A stretch of 64,000 nucleotides of DNA from Hydractinia symbiolongicarpus (GCF_029227915.1 NC_079880.1:32793501-32857500); one strand, 5' to 3'; positions 1 through 11,986 are shown, numbered from the stretch's first letter. Notes: generated by a model from the sequence alone, not told the origin. Program-made: numbers and translations.

Positions 1-510
1 ATCTACATCATCTTACTTTGGATTCTGAGGCCATTAAAGATTTAATGGCCTCAGAATGCAAAGTAATGTTTTTTATTAAGTTAATAAACAAATTTTCAGC
101 ATACATTCAGGCTCTATAGGCCGTTTTTCACATATTTCTCACATTTGGCCCAAAAATAACCCTTTGGACAATTTCGGACAGACTAATATTTCATCTACAT
201 CATCTTTAATGGTCTTAGAATCCAAAGTAATGTTTTTTATTTAGTTAATAAACGAACTTTAAGCATACATTAGGGCTCCATAGGCTGTTTTTCACATATT
301 TCACATATTTGGCCCAAAAATAACCCTTTGGACAATTTCAGACAGACTAATATTTCATCTACATCATCTTTAATGGTCTTAGAATCCAAAGTAATGTTTT
401 TTATTTAGTTAATAAACGAACTTTAAGCATACATTAAGGCTCCATAGGCTGTTTTTCACATAGTTCTCACATTTGGCCCAAATATAACCCTATGGACAAT
501 TTCGGACAGT
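1..510. repeat. 164-bp tandem repeat, about three copies
   Basis: The same unit recurs with a 164-bp period: the phrase AAAGTAATGTTTTTTAT falls at about 60, 224 and 388. Each unit ends in a segment containing TTTCGGACAG. No coding potential is visible. A short related phrase (AATTTCGGACAGG) recurs just beyond the pogo element near 3718, so the repeat family may once have continued there. Family unknown. Confidence 0.85.
14..65. repeat. Snap-back palindrome in the first repeat unit
   Basis: Two 25-bp arms (14-38 and 41-65) are reverse complements with one mismatch and a 2-3 base centre. The right arm belongs to the normal 164-bp repeat unit. The left arm is an extra inverted copy absent from the next two units. 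Confidence 0.8.
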
Positions 511-845
511 AATAAAATTAAGTAATTTCCATTCCAGATATTTAACCTAACCTGTGGACCATAAAAAACATGTTTTCTTAACTTTATTCCAGAGATTTTG
601 TGGAAGACATTTATCTAAATGATAATTTTTAAGTCATTATTAGCGTATAATCCGCCAACTCCGTGAAAAAAAACACATTTAACCTCCTTATATGCATATC
701 GTCAACATATCGGTTATTTCAAACTTTTATTATCGTAGCTCTATCTGTCGGGGACCGCTCGGGGGGTATGACAAGAAAAAAAAAACATTAGTGGACAAAT
801 AAGCCGGATCCGAAATGCACTATCATCCGATAAAGCCGTGATGCT

Positions 846-1004
846 TCCTTCAACTCCGTGAAATTTGAAAAACACGATTTCTTGCTTTCTGGTGACTCTA
901 ATGGCACTAGAGTGACCTTTTCTTGCTAAATTACCTATTTTTTACATTTAGAATCGACCCATTTACAACACAGAAGATATATAAGCTTTCACGGAGTTGA
1001 AGGA
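846..1004. repeat. Inner inverted repeat of the pogo element
   Basis: TCCTTCAACTCCGTGAA at 846-862 is matched by its reverse complement at 988-1004. It shares AACTCCGTGAA with the terminal repeat, so it may be a subterminal transposase-binding site or the ends of a small nested derivative. Confidence 0.6.
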
Positions 1005-1063
1005 TCAAATAGCAAAAAAAAAAATTACCAAATTTTGTCAAACTTAAACAGTTCCTGCCGGAA

Positions 1064-3252
1064 TCATTGGTATTGGCATGAACTACAAACGTATTTTTCC
1101 AGATTTATGTCTTCTGGTGTCGCTCCTTCACAAACGACGTGAAACCATCGATCACACATCTCACAAAATATCCACAGGATATTACGTGATTTGTGATACG
1201 GTGGTTTCATTCGATTGCAAATTTTGCAAACGTCATCAGCAGATTCGTCACTTGTGTTATCATCACTTGAGCTGTCTTGACTTTCTTCAATCTCCTCACT
1301 AGATGATGTTTCTTCTTCTGCAAACCTTCTGTAGTCAATCTTTGGGGGTCGTTTTCTTTTGTTTGTTGTTTCTCTTGTGTTCTTTGGTAACGCGATTTTT
1401 GTTGCGCTTCCTTTCCGTTGCTTCAATTCTTTCGCTGAACGAACTTCTTCTTTCTTTTTCTCACGCTCTTCTTGTCTCCTTTTTTTCTCCAACTTTATTT
1501 TTTCTGTTTCATTACGTTTAGCAAGAAGCATCTGCTGGTGTTCATCCGATGTTCGGGTCATGGACAGGTAAAATAAAAAGATCAATCAAATTTGATAGTA
1601 TCAACTTAGTTATTATATCTTTGTTTTTTAATGTTGGCGTCATATTTTCAGATGATCCACTGGCCATCGCTACTAAAGCTGGCGTGACTGTGGTAGGAGT
1701 CATTGTAGATGGCGTAGTAGACAACGCAGTTGCTGGTGTTGTAATCGGAGATGGCGTGAATGCGGTTGGTGCTGCAATCACAGATGATGTAAGCGCAGAT
1801 GGTGTCGTCTGAATAACCGAAGCAATAGAGGGGTCAGAAGAGTTTGATGTAGAAGGTGCTTGACGTAATGGTGTTGACATGTCATTAATAAATTGTGACG
1901 AACCCATCAACCGTGATTTGTCGATCGCATCGGGATTGTATGGATATATGCCACACTTCCGAAAGGAATTACCTATGGTTCCTAAGGTCATTGCGTTTTC
2001 GAATGCTTCACGGAAGATAGCGGTAAAGTTTGTTTTATTTACTTGGCTCACTCTTGTAGTTCCCAAGGTTGCCAACTTGATGTTCCCTGTCAGTTTTGCA
2101 AAATATTGTTTCACGGGCCAGAAAATCCCAACGTCCAAGGGCTGTAAAATGTTGGTGGTATGTGGTGGCAGACAGTATAGAATGATATCGTTCTCTCTCG
2201 CTATGTCAATCACATCGATTGTTATATGAGAAACATGCCCATCAATAATTAATAATGTTGGTCTATGTTGTGCTGTATATGGAATGAATAACTTTTTTAT
2301 CCACGACAGGAACAGTTCACCATATGTATCCATTGGGTGACTTTGCATACAACGCTCCAATAGGACCCCGACGTGAGTAATCCCCAGAGGGAAATGACTT
2401 CTCAAAAATTAACATGGGAGGTATAATTTGGCCGGCGGCAGAACAACAACAGTGTGCGGTGATGTGTGAGCGTGAACCCTTTGACTCTGAGTACGCCTGC
2501 TTTGACGACTTAGCAACCACAACTTTACCAGCGTTGATATCCAGGTTTATTCCGGATTCATCCGCATTGAAAATATGCATGGGTTTGTCAAATATATTAT
2601 GGTCATTTAAGACCCTTTTTAGCGACGTAAAATGTTCATTCATGACGTTGACATTGGCCATCCTCGACCTCCCCCTATCTAAATTGTCTGGCTTCCGTAG
2701 CGTGATACTTTGTGCGTGGCGCTTTCTAAAGGCCCACCACCAGTTATGGCCAGGTCCGGTCTCCTTATTAAAAACACTTTCTTCACCACTTCGTTTAGAA
2801 ATGGCCCACGGAAACATTTTAATGGCTGGTATTGTTAGGGGTTGTGCAATAGACGCCATATATTGTACATACCCCACCAGGGTCTCTTCCTCTGCTTCAC
2901 TTAGCGCCGTCTTCCGTCCACATTTAGTGGAATCAAACCTCTTCGAAATTCGATCTTTTAAAGTCTGCCGAGGCACAGAAAACAAACGGGACGCAGAACT
3001 CACTGCCATGCCATCCTCCCTAACCGCCTTAAGAGCATTCTCCATATCCTCGATAGCCCAGGATCTATTTTTGCGACGAGGTTTTTCTGATTTTTGATTT
3101 TTTTTGGATTTTATATTTGATGGCATTTTAGGTTTGTTACGATGACTAGCAGACCAAGAATAGCTAAAATGACGAGAGAAATTGCAGATAGAAACGTTTC
3201 GAACACAACTTCGGTCTTCCTTTCTATCATCCATTAAATTCTTGGCAATCAA
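1064..3252 (-). pseudogene. pogo/CENP-B-like DDD transposase with C-terminal PHD finger
   Basis: The protein would cut and paste the surrounding element. Order of domains: a psq-type helix-turn-helix (around ASRLFSVPRQTLKDRI), a CENP-B-like second DNA-binding region, then the catalytic core with its three aspartates visible in HIFNADESG, IIDGHVSH and LQPLDVG. A basic, Lys/Glu-rich linker follows, then a C-terminal PHD finger (CKIC...CEMCDRWFHVVC...CSSC) that could read histone tails. The reading frame changes near 2325 and again between 1542 and 1585, so it is a broken gene; the second change could be a short intron, but I see no convincing splice sites. The CDS starts at an ATG near 3252 or at a later in-frame ATG just before the basic MPSNIKSKK stretch. 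Confidence 0.85.
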
Positions 3253-3695
3253 GGTTGCTTTGTTTCGAAAAAAAATTTTTGGAAAAAAAGAGCTTTTCTT
3301 AAAATAAATAACTGCCTAATACAAAAGCTTATAATTTTAGCAGAAATATTTTAAAAATTTAAATATTCATTAGAAAACATTCTCGAGTCATTGGGCTTTC
3401 AGAAAAGATATAACATGACCATAATTATAATAAATTACCTGAGATAACAATAGGTATCAAAAATGACCACTGTCGCGCTTGACTGGAAAATCACAAAAAC
3501 GTGTAGCTGGCTGAACTTCAGCCAAATTTTTGTCATGCGCGAGTTTCGAGATAAAATGATTAAGTGGTAGTATGAAACCCCCTGAACCGAATTCATTCAT
3601 TAAAAATGGTAAACAGAGCTGTGGTAAGTTGTTGTAGGCTTCGAAAGCAGTTTCACGGAGTTACCGGATTCACGGAGTTGGCGGATCATACGCTA

Positions 3696-4254
3696 GACAT
3701 TTTGGCCTAAATTTACCAATTTCGGACAGGTGTCCAAAAAAAATTTTCTTTTAATAATATGGACAATTTATCTAAGATTATTTTTCTTTTTACACAATAT
3801 AAAAATCTTATTTTGTTTTTGAGATATCCTGTTTTAACTGAGAGGGTAAATCGAATTATTTTTTCGTAGCATTTTTGTCCGCTCCGAAACAGCTGTAAAG
3901 ACATAGCGCCACTCGACATCGTTTGTAGACCATTTTTTGCCGCCCTGTAAACTGTCAGTAGCCACGGGAGTGCCCTACAGGAAGTAATTTTTACGGAAAT
4001 TAATTTTCGCGAGTTTTTGTTATTACCAAAAGTGATTCGGTCGGAGGAGGCGAACACAACATATTTTTGATGACGGCCTTGGCAACCTCTCCGCAACACT
4101 TTCTATATTGATTTTAATACAGAAAATGAGCGAACAACTTAAACTGTGAAGAGGTGTAGCTAGCTATAGTAATTCAGTGCACTTGTTCCAATTTTTTTAC
4201 CATGTCCATGCAATTGAGGAATATTGTAGGTAGCTAACTAACTAGTGTACCTAC
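3696..4254 (-). other. Probable host intron sequence, no gene
   Basis: This follows the splice donor of the exon at 4255-4475 on the minus strand. Open frames here (for example 3713-4099) have no recognisable domain. The second exon of the host gene is not visible between here and the window start. Confidence 0.5.
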
Positions 4255-4475
4255 CTGGCAAATGCAAAATACAACATAAAAATTAGTATTCCACAGAGTA
4301 GAGTCATAGTCCTTGGCTTGTAAAAAAATTGGATGGTGACATCTTCAACTCTTTGTTCACCTGGGTCAAGTTCTTCATGTTCGTCACATGATGTTGTAAA
4401 GGAACCAAGGCTTGAAGTTCTTTTCCTTTTTCCAATTTTCTGCAACTCGTGCAACTCGTCTGCGGAGAACGCCAT
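4255..4475 (-). CDS. Phosphatidylserine synthase-like, first coding exon
   Basis: The exon encodes about 73 residues from ATG at 4475. A variable, charged N-terminus is followed by a segment with the pattern EQxVEDxTIxFFYxPxT and then a hydrophobic helix ending FAFAR. This matches the start of the first membrane segment of animal phosphatidylserine synthases (PTDSS1/2), ER enzymes that exchange the phospholipid head group for serine. The exon ends at a good donor (CCAG|GTAGGT, minus strand). The rest of the gene is not in the window, so a retained pseudo-exon cannot be excluded. This is the only clear host protein-coding sequence here; the identification rests on my recollection of the family pattern. 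Confidence 0.65.
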
Positions 4476-4542
4476 TTTGAATAGCCAGGGGACTGAACAT
4501 AATTTTACGCTGGGTCTCAACGATTTCGCATGCTGACCGTTA

Positions 4543-4552
4543 AAGATGGCGG
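4543..4552 (+). promoter_or_regulatory. YY1-like AAGATGGCGG element upstream of the host exon
   Basis: AAGATGGCGG lies 68 bp upstream of the host start codon, on the opposite strand. This motif is a known initiator-proximal YY1 site in animal promoters. Function here is inferred from position only. Confidence 0.35.
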
Positions 4553-4827
4553 ACGTCTTAACATAAGAAGAAATTTGAAAAGTTTTTGCAACCGTTAGCA
4601 AGTTTGTTGAAGCAACAAGGACGCAATTTTTCAACGACGACAGACAGTTAAATCTTCTTCACAATGATATCTTCTTAAGAAATTTACAATACTACTTTAT
4701 TTTCCATTCCACGAACCTGTTATGGTTCTTATGGCAAAAAACATTTTGTCGCAGGCTGAATCCTGCATTCAGATTAAACGTTTCGGACAACACAACGAAT
4801 AATAACAACGATAAGGAGATTGCAACT

Positions 4828-7472
4828 GTGGCAGATACTGGAAGCAAAATTTCCTTCTTCAGAGCTGATCCAAACTATGGGCCACGAAGCTATGATACTA
4901 CGAAGAATGTTTTACCGTTATCCCAGACTAGGATAGAACAAAATCCCGAACCTCCTAAAGCAGAAATCCACATTTGTTCCTGCAGAAAGGTTACAAAGAG
5001 CGCCGGTGGTTTAAAACAACACAAAAATAAATGCATTTCTGCTGGAAAAGAAGTACCGTTAAATAAAACATAAGCGGACAAGCTAAAAATGACCGTTACA
5101 AATGAAGCTATTGCAAAGCACCCCAGGCCAAGACCAAAGAATGAGAATTTATTACTTAAAGGACCAGTAAAATATGTGCACGAAATCGTTTTTGATGAAA
5201 TAACACTCGAATTGGTAAAGAAATGTGCAGCTGGAACGAAAGGGGCTTGCGGAACCTCCGGAGTTGATGCGGATGAATGAAGGCGAATTCTTGGTTCAAA
5301 TATCTATGGTGATACTGGCAGTGACCTGAGAAGAGCAGTTGCACAAATGTTAAAGCAATTATGTATGATCGAAATGGAGAAGGTAAATCAATGTGCGACT
5401 ATAGAAGCTCTAATGTCCTGTAGGTTAATACCATTAGATAAATGTCCAGGACTGAGACCTATTGGAATTGGTGAAGTCTTAAGGAGAATAATGGGGAAAT
5501 GTGTTATGGCTGTCCTAAAGAAGGATGTCCTAAAGAAGCAGCTGGTAAATTGCAGTTGTGTGCAGATCAAAAATCTGGCTGTGAAATTGCTGTTCATGCT
5601 ATGAATGACATCTTCAACAATGACGATTGTGAAGGAGTCTTACAGATTGATGCCAAGAATGCTTTTAACTCACTCAATAGATCTGTGATGATTCATAACA
5701 TTAAAATCATTTGTCCAACGATTGCTACCTACGTCTCATACTGCTACAGCAGACCTGCTAGAATTTATGTGCTTGGTGGAGCAGAAATCTTATCTAAAGA
5801 AGGGACAACGCAGGGCGACCCAATTGCCATGGCTGTATACGCTCTTGGAATCACACCATTGATGTCAACGATAAACAGCTCATTTCTCTACACATCACAT
5901 TCTTCAGATTCTTCAAATACGACAAAGCAGGTGGCCTACCCTGACGATCTAACTGGGGCTGGGAAGCTGAAAGAATTACGTCAATGGTGGGATCTGCTGG
6001 TTCTACATGATCCATCGATTGGTTATTATGTTAATGAGAACAAGACGTGGATTATTGTAAAGGAGAAGCACTTAGAATCTGCGGGAATTATCTTCAAAGA
6101 TATAGGAATAAAAATCATCAAAGAAGGTAGTAAACATCTCGGGGCAACCATTGGTACGCAAATATTCAAAAACAATTTTGTCAAGCAAAAAGTTGAAGAA
6201 TGGGTTGCAGGAATTAAAGTTCTTTCAAGGATTGCAAGAGTGGACCCACAATCAGCGTTATGTGCATTCACACATGGTGTAGGTTCTCATGATGTAGGTG
6301 TATCTTCCTACGTGGAAGATACACCTACATCATGAGAACTGTTTCTGAAATTTAGTCCTTACTTCAGCCGCTAGAAGATTGCATCAGGACAATTTTCCTT
6401 GCAGTACCGATAAAAGGACACATTTGCAATGATCCCAAACGATTGTTGTTGTCTCTACCTCCGAAGTATGGTGGTATTGGTGTTATCAATCCTATTTCAC
6501 TCTGCAAAATAGAATACAACAACTCCAGAAAAGTTACAAAAGCGGCTTCCAACGATGTGTTTGAACAACAAGAAGTCAAGCGTAACAAAGAAGATGAAAC
6601 GCGAAAAGTCAAGAGTCAGACTCAAGTCGATAAAAAAAAAACGAAATGAAGAACAGCTAAGAGCCGTAAAAGCCATGTCCGTAAACGAATCGCAAATGCG
6701 TACACTTGATTGTTCAACAGACTGGTTGACAGTCCTCCCGTTAGAAAAATATGGTTTTACATTAGATAAAAGATCGTTCTGTGATGCTATTCGCTTGCGA
6801 TACAGCCTACCACTTACCAGATTGCCGGAACGATGTGCATGCGGTGCACCATTTACTATGCAGCATGCACTGAGTTGTCATACTGGAGGATTCGTTGCAA
6901 GGCGACACAACAAATTAAGGGATATTACAGCTCAGCTATTGTCTGAAGTGTGCAAAGACGTTGAAACAGAGCCATGTCTCAAACCATTAACGGGTGAGCG
7001 TTTTACATCCAACAATCAACAAGACGAGGCGCGTGTTGACATTGCAGCCAGAGATTTTTGGTGCTATGGACAGAGAGCGTATTTTGATGTAAGGGTATTC
7101 AACCCACAAGCTCGATGTTATAGCAACATTTCTATGGAAAAAGCGTATGACACGAACAAAAAGTCGAAGAAAAGAGCATATAATGATAGAATCATACAAA
7201 CTGAAAATGGTTCGTTTACACCACTTGTTTTTAGCGCTACTGGAGGAATGAGACGAGAGTGTCGCAGATTTTACGCCAAGTTAGCAGAGCATATGTCGCT
7301 AAAGAAGAACAACAAATTTAGTGCAACTGTTAGTTATATACGAACAAGAGTTAATTACAGTCTGCTAAGATCGATGATTCTGTCCATCCGCGGATCACGC
7401 GCGCACAAAAAGAGGAGATTTATGGAGATGCCCGATATCGAACTAGTGCAAAGAGAAGCAGATGCTCTCTGA
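4828..7472 (+). pseudogene. Non-LTR retrotransposon ORF: zinc finger, reverse transcriptase, restriction-like endonuclease
   Basis: Reading in order: a C2HC-type zinc finger (CSCRKVTKSAGGLKQHKNKC, about 4972-5031); the N-terminal region ending SGVDADE; reverse transcriptase with motif A in LQIDAKNAFNSLNR, the GTTQGDP block, and a catalytic motif reading YPDD where YADD is expected; then a CCHC knuckle (CACG...H...C) and a PD-(D/E)XK endonuclease (around EARVDIAARDFW and YFDVRV). This layout is that of early-branching non-LTR elements (R2/R4/NeSL-like), which cut target DNA and prime on it. The frame changes repeatedly and a palindrome interrupts it at 6283-6339, so it is dead. Flanks 4476-4827 and 7473-7640 are probably its UTRs; I could not fix the ends. 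No rRNA target sequence is visible. Confidence 0.8.
6283..6339. repeat. Snap-back palindrome inside the reverse transcriptase gene
   Basis: Two perfect 26-bp arms (6283-6308 and 6314-6339) are separated by 5 bases. Read forward, the right arm continues the gene in register with the downstream coding sequence, while the left arm is an inverted copy of it. It breaks the reading frame. Confidence 0.85.
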
Positions 7473-9282
7473 TAGCTCAATCCTGATTATTTCTATAACT
7501 GTAGTGTTAACCTTTAAATGTTTAGTGTTATCTTTCCACGCTTAATGTCTCCCGTTTCTATATGTGGTTTTTTCAATGTAATGATATGATTCTTTTTGAA
7601 ATGTATATTTTTAGAATTTTTCTGCGGTCAGACTGACCGCGCTTGTTGATTGGTTCAATATCAGAAAATCCCTTGTTTTCAACGCAAGGCCTCACTTACC
7701 CGAACTATTTTAATTAATTTTTATATTTTTTAAGAGAGTAACATGTGACCACATCGACTTTGTGCTTATTGGTTGATTTTAATTAGTTTGCCATGGGGCA
7801 GATTTAAAAAAATTTAAAGCTGGATTTCCAGGATCGGACAATGAGCGGGTATTCTTGCGGTCGGATTCGCGTCATAACACTGGTTGAACCAATCACGGGC
7901 CATTATTCAGGTTAAGCAGCCATTATGAAATGGTGTACAAATGCTGTAATCATGTTTTTGTGGTGAAGCCTTCATAACTACAATACTGGATTTTTCAAGT
8001 AATTCTTTTTTTTTTAGTCAAATCTTTAATATGTTTTAGATACTGCTTAAATTTTGCCCCATTTTGCGACATTTTAACGCCGTTTTGCTTGTAAATTTTT
8101 TTTTCCTGTTTTTTTTTTTTTTAACCCTTCATAAGTAATATACAACACTTGTTGGCTCTGTTTTTATACCGATAGGCCGCCGGTGTACATTTTTTTTTTT
8201 TTTATTATTTTATTATTTGCTTGTAAATTCTGTTTAAGTAAGGTTGCTACTGTGAAGGTTTGACCGTGAAAAGTCCACTTTGTACCCCATCGGAGAGCAA
8301 CGAAGGAGAACATTCCGACCGCAAGAATGGTTGTTCAAATGGTGCAAAATTCAATGAGGTTCATATTCAAGGAATATTCATTCATATGCAAGGAATTATG
8401 GTTCATATTCAAGAATTATCATGCATATTCAAGGAACGTTCGTTCATATGCAAGATTTAAATTTATTCATCTCTAAAACAAACATGGTGTCTTAAATCTG
8501 GTCTGTTAATTTTATTAATTGGTCACTAAAATGTACCAACGAATTTTATTACAAGCAGAAAAAAATCGCAAATATTCGCATTATCAAGTTTTTTTTGTGT
8601 GCATATTTTCGCGACTCAAACTTTCGCGTCTACTTCGTCCCAGGACACAAAAAAAATTAAATGCTTTTGAAAAAACTCTCGCCAGATGGAAATCGGATGA
8701 TGTAAGATAAGCCTTGGAACAATAAGTGTGCTTGCATTTTGTAGGCTAATATTATTCTGAGTTATAAGGTATCCGCGATGGAAAGTGTTCGTTTTACTAG
8801 TTGTGGTTATATAGAATCATTCAGGTTTAGTTTAAAAATTTATTCCTCACACATGACGTCGTAAACTGTATATAGATTTCAATGAGGTAATCATATTCTA
8901 GAGTTTTCAACTTGAAGGTCATCTGAAACCAATTTACATATAGTATAATCTATTAGTGCTAAACTACAGGTTCGCGAAAATCCCTTGTCTATTTCGTTGA
9001 GAGGATAGAATAAAACTAACATCATATTTTCTAATCCATCTTTCTTTTTTCACATACGTCCATAATGTCACATCATCTACACTTTTTGTTAAGAACCTTC
9101 ACGGCATTAACTTTTGCGGGTAAGCAATGTAGGATGGGCGAATTAGGCTTAAAAACGGTGTTACCCGGAATTAATTCCAGATTTAAAGCATATTTGGCAT
9201 CACTGGAAAGGTAATTTTATGTGATTAACAATATCTTATGCCTCCATACGAGCAATTTTTTTATTCTTGGTCAAAAAATGAA
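7473..9282. other. Non-coding stretch, poly-T runs and decayed repeats
   Basis: I see no supported gene. There are several poly-T tracts between about 8008 and 8215 (one more than 14 T), a short imperfect repeat at 8359-8455, and otherwise AT-rich sequence. Confidence 0.6.
8359..8455. repeat. Imperfect short repeats (GTTCATATTCAAGGAA-like)
   Basis: Four to five variants of a TTCATATxCAAGGAA phrase follow each other, alternating TATTCAAG and TATGCAAG. Probably a degenerate minisatellite; no function suggested. Confidence 0.55.
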
Positions 9283-9476
9283 ATTAATCCGATAGCATCC
9301 AGAACCCGATAATTCTTGGACATGCGCACACGCTATTAGTAATACTGCAGACATCAACAAAATTCAGAGCATGCGCAATTCAGAATGGGGTATCCCCCAT
9401 ATTTAAAGGGTTGTCTATGAAATGCCGGTTGGGACCTGTGAGAAGATCCTGCCATAGTTAAAGCTTGTAAGAGAAA

Positions 9477-9863
9477 ATGAGCTCTTCCGAAGAATTTTCA
9501 GACAGCGAGAAGGTCGGAGCGTGTGACAAACTTACGGTAAAGGAGCTAACAAAGCTTTGTCGGATTTGTGCAATGGGATACATAAATCACATGCGGAAAG
9601 CTAAAATGATTGAAATGTTGAATCGTTACCATAACCCTTACCGCACAACCCTTTTGGTGCACCCGGTAGCGAAAGAAAGAGCATTAAAAGCTGCCGCCAG
9701 ATGGAGAATTAATAATCCTGAAAAGGCTGCACCCAAGATGTATCACATTGACAACAATGGTAAGCGGATACAAATGGATCCCAAGGATGTTCTTAACGTT
9801 ATAAAGAAATGGAAAGAGAACAATAAAATGAGTGATGCGCAAATCAGGAAATTACATGTTTGA
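9477..9863 (+). CDS. SAP-domain protein of a Polinton (copy 1)
   Basis: A 128-residue protein. Residues about 18-50 (LTVKELTKLCRICAMGYINH then MRKAKMIEML) fit the helix-extended-helix SAP fold, which binds AT-rich DNA. The C-terminal half is basic and contains a WRINNPEKAAPK segment like that of the SAP gene in Polinton 1. SAP genes sit directly upstream of the polymerase in all four Polinton copies here, suggesting a role in genome handling or replication. The start is the first ATG of the frame. A hairpin overlaps the stop codon. The copy looks intact. Confidence 0.75.
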   Translation: MSSSEEFSDSEKVGACDKLTVKELTKLCRICAMGYINHMRKAKMIEMLNRYHNPYRTTLLVHPVAKERALKAAARWRINNPEKAAPKMYHIDNNGKRIQMDPKDVLNVIKKWKENNKMSDAQIRKLHV

Positions 9864-9888
9864 GTAGGGGAAAGTCCCATACTCAAAC
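9858..9888 (+). terminator. Hairpin over the SAP stop codon
   Basis: GTTTGAGTA (9858-9866) pairs with TACTCAAAC (9880-9888), and GGG pairs with CCC inside with one bulged base. The TGA stop lies in the left arm. One of a series of hairpins at Polinton gene ends. Confidence 0.55.
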
Positions 9889-9931
9889 AAGACCGCCTTT
9901 TTTGATTGAGCCGTACCTATAATAAAACAGT

Positions 9932-10880
9932 ATGAGCTGGCTTAGGAATGCTATCAGCAAAATATATGACACCATATCAGCACCAGTAGCAGCAACCCGC
10001 GACGCCCTTACCGATCAATTGAAGAGTGTGAGGGATACCGTTACTTTTTATTATAACAAGGCGAAAGAACAAACTTCATCAACAACAACGCTTCACGATG
10101 TTGTGGAACAAGAAGCACAAGAGGATTACCGTGGAGTTGAGGACATGAAGCACCTGTTCCCGCAAGAGAGAAACCAACCAGAGGTGTCGAAGATATTCAG
10201 CACATATTCGATGAACATGACACGCAAATGCTAGAAGACGGAAATCGTGTCAAGACATGGCGATTCAACCCCTGACAGATGCAATCATGCAAAAAATCAC
10301 GTCTCATATCGATATGAGAGTCACGGTAGTCTACAGTTTCAACTGTGATATTCACAAAGGTGGTGGTGACGTGTCTGATTACCACAAGTCCAAGAGCGCC
10401 AAGTCATTATCGAGCATTGCAGAAATCGAAGCCTTCATAGAGCAACGCGAGATGAAGCGTTTGGATCTGGAAGATGCAGAGTTTCGGACCAAGGCCTATC
10501 TACTACCCGACAGAATCATCGAGACCCCTGGATAGTACGAAGACAAAATTGTTTTCAAGCACATGTAGATCAAGCTAATCTCTACGAGGGAGCCTTTACT
10601 TGGATGTGGGCCTCTTCCGGACTGGTTACGCGGCAAAAGGTGAATCTACGGCTTTGACAAGGAAGATGAAAGAACCGACAGCCTGTGCTTTTGGAGATGC
10701 CTAACCGTGCACTACAGAGGAGAGCGCAAGCAGCGTGAAAAGTGCACCACACAAGAATCCCTCGCCCTGGCTCGTGAGTACTACAAGGACCCCAAGCCAA
10801 AGCGTGAAGATGTGCGCCCTACGAAGCTGGTGGACTTCAATTGTATCGCCAAGCACTTCAAGATCAACATCAGAGTCTTT
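9932..10880 (+). pseudogene. Polinton DNA polymerase, N-terminal part only (copy 1)
   Basis: The start MSWLRNAISKIYD and following amphipathic helix match the pre-polymerase region of the Polinton polymerases. Further on, frames with a CDIHKGGG motif and then YRGERKQREKC and VRPTKLVDF correspond to the N-terminal domain that precedes the exonuclease. The gene changes frame near 10235, 10536 and 10690 and is cut off at 10880 before any catalytic polymerase motif. It is a 5' remnant of the gene type seen whole at 28182-32060. Confidence 0.65.
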
Positions 10881-10973
10881 GATATTTTAAATTACCTTTC
10901 ATAGGCAATCGTTCAATTTTTACTAGAGCCAAATTGAGTAAATTAGTTACAAGATAGTGTAAACCAGATGTGT
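10881..10973 (+). repeat. Penelope-like fragment at the end of duplicate copy 1
   Basis: This 93-bp segment is nearly identical to 11755-11846. In one frame it reads RYFKLPFIGN, a phrase I associate with Penelope-like reverse transcriptases. Confidence 0.6.
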
Positions 10974-11600
10974 TGATAAGCCTGGTAGGCGCAAGAAACC
11001 TTTTTTTGCCTTTCTCGTGGACTTTCTATATCTTGACTTTTTAATGTTGTTGTTATTGGAACCAAATTGACATTTATTCTCAGGCTTTTCAAAAAATGAG
11101 AGTTTTCACGTTGGCTTCTTTAATAATTTCTGTACCTTGAATTTTTAATGTTGTAAGAGTTATTAAAAATCCATATCTTTCCAGTGTTACAAAATATGCT
11201 TTATCTGGAATTAATTCTGGGTCCATTTCTAATTCGCCCATACTAATAATAAATTTACAATATATCGTAAAATAAATATATAAATTAGTAACATTGACAT
11301 GATATTAATATGTTGGGTGTATGTATTTGTTATGGCAGGTGCCTAAAGAAGATTTTAAGCAAAATCTTATCATAAAACTCCTAGAAAGTATTATTTATCG
11401 GGTATTTATGTAACATTTGTTTTTAAAAAGTAGTGGTAAAATGTCGATGTAAAAAAATACAAAAAATACGTATGAATATCCTTAGAGATTGATTACGACT
11501 TAAGAGCTTCCTCAAATATGTCTATATCAAATGAATTGGATACACGATAAACATCAATGTGATTTAGTCTCTGCAGTTGTTCTTGCTCCAATTGACATTC
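10974..11600. other. AT-rich spacer, no gene seen
   Basis: No open frame with recognisable content. AT-rich, with a partial similarity to the flank near 9170 (an ATTAATTC phrase at both places). Confidence 0.5.
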
Positions 11601-11846
11601 TACATCATCTAAATCAACTTGACTTGCGGGATTTTTACTATTCTAAAGAAAAATTCTTATCCTGAACATTTCATTAATAAAGTTACTAGAAGTTATTTAA
11701 ATAAAAAACATAATCTTGCCACGGACAATAACAAGTGTGATAATGGTAAGCAAAGATATTTTAAATTACATTTCATAGGCAATCGTTCAATTTTTACTAG
11801 AGCCAAATTGAGTAAATTAGTTACAAGATAGTGTAAACCAGATGTA
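11601..11846 (+). pseudogene. Penelope-like reverse transcriptase, C-terminal remnant
   Basis: A short frame (from about 11619) contains SYPEHFINKVTRSYLNKKHN and then YFKLHFIGNRSIFTRAKL. Spacing and wording match the region C-terminal to the reverse transcriptase core in Penelope-like elements. The catalytic part is missing. Its last 92 bp are duplicated at 10881-10973. Confidence 0.5.
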
Positions 11847-11986
11847 GACAGTAGACAGTAGGAATGAACATAAGTACGTTTGACCTCCTTTCACACCTTT
11901 ACCCCGTCAAACCCCCGCTTCCACCGCCTCTACCCCCACCCTAGCCCTACCCTCCCAAAATCAGAAAATCCGACGGCATCCGAAAA
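11847..11986. other. Spacer with C-rich tract
   Basis: Contains a C-rich run (about 11890-11955) just upstream of the second duplicate. No gene. Confidence 0.5.

Larger units (their letters stand above)
643..3693 (-). mobile_element. pogo-type (Tc1/mariner superfamily) DNA transposon
   Basis: The ends are inverted repeats of about 24 bp beginning GCGTATRATCCGCC and continuing CAACTCCGTG, each flanked by the dinucleotide TA (641-642 and 3694-3695). A TA target duplication is the signature of this superfamily. The element is about 3.05 kb and holds one minus-strand transposase. The bases upstream of the start (3253-3693) and downstream of the stop (643-1063) look non-coding. The two frame changes in the gene suggest this copy is inactive. 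Confidence 0.8.
9283..10880 (+). repeat. Polinton fragment, copy 1 of a tandem pair
   Basis: This segment is nearly identical to 11987-13574, offset by about 2704 bp. It starts AATTAATCCGATAGCATCC, holds a SAP-domain gene and the 5' part of a polymerase gene, and stops abruptly inside the polymerase where Penelope-like sequence begins. Confidence 0.9.

Noticed and set aside
3713-4099. A 128-codon minus-strand frame
   Set aside because: Low-complexity content in the presumed host intron; no recognisable domain.
4676-7640. A 28S rDNA-inserted R2 element
   Set aside because: The protein layout is R2-like, but the flanks show no rRNA sequence.
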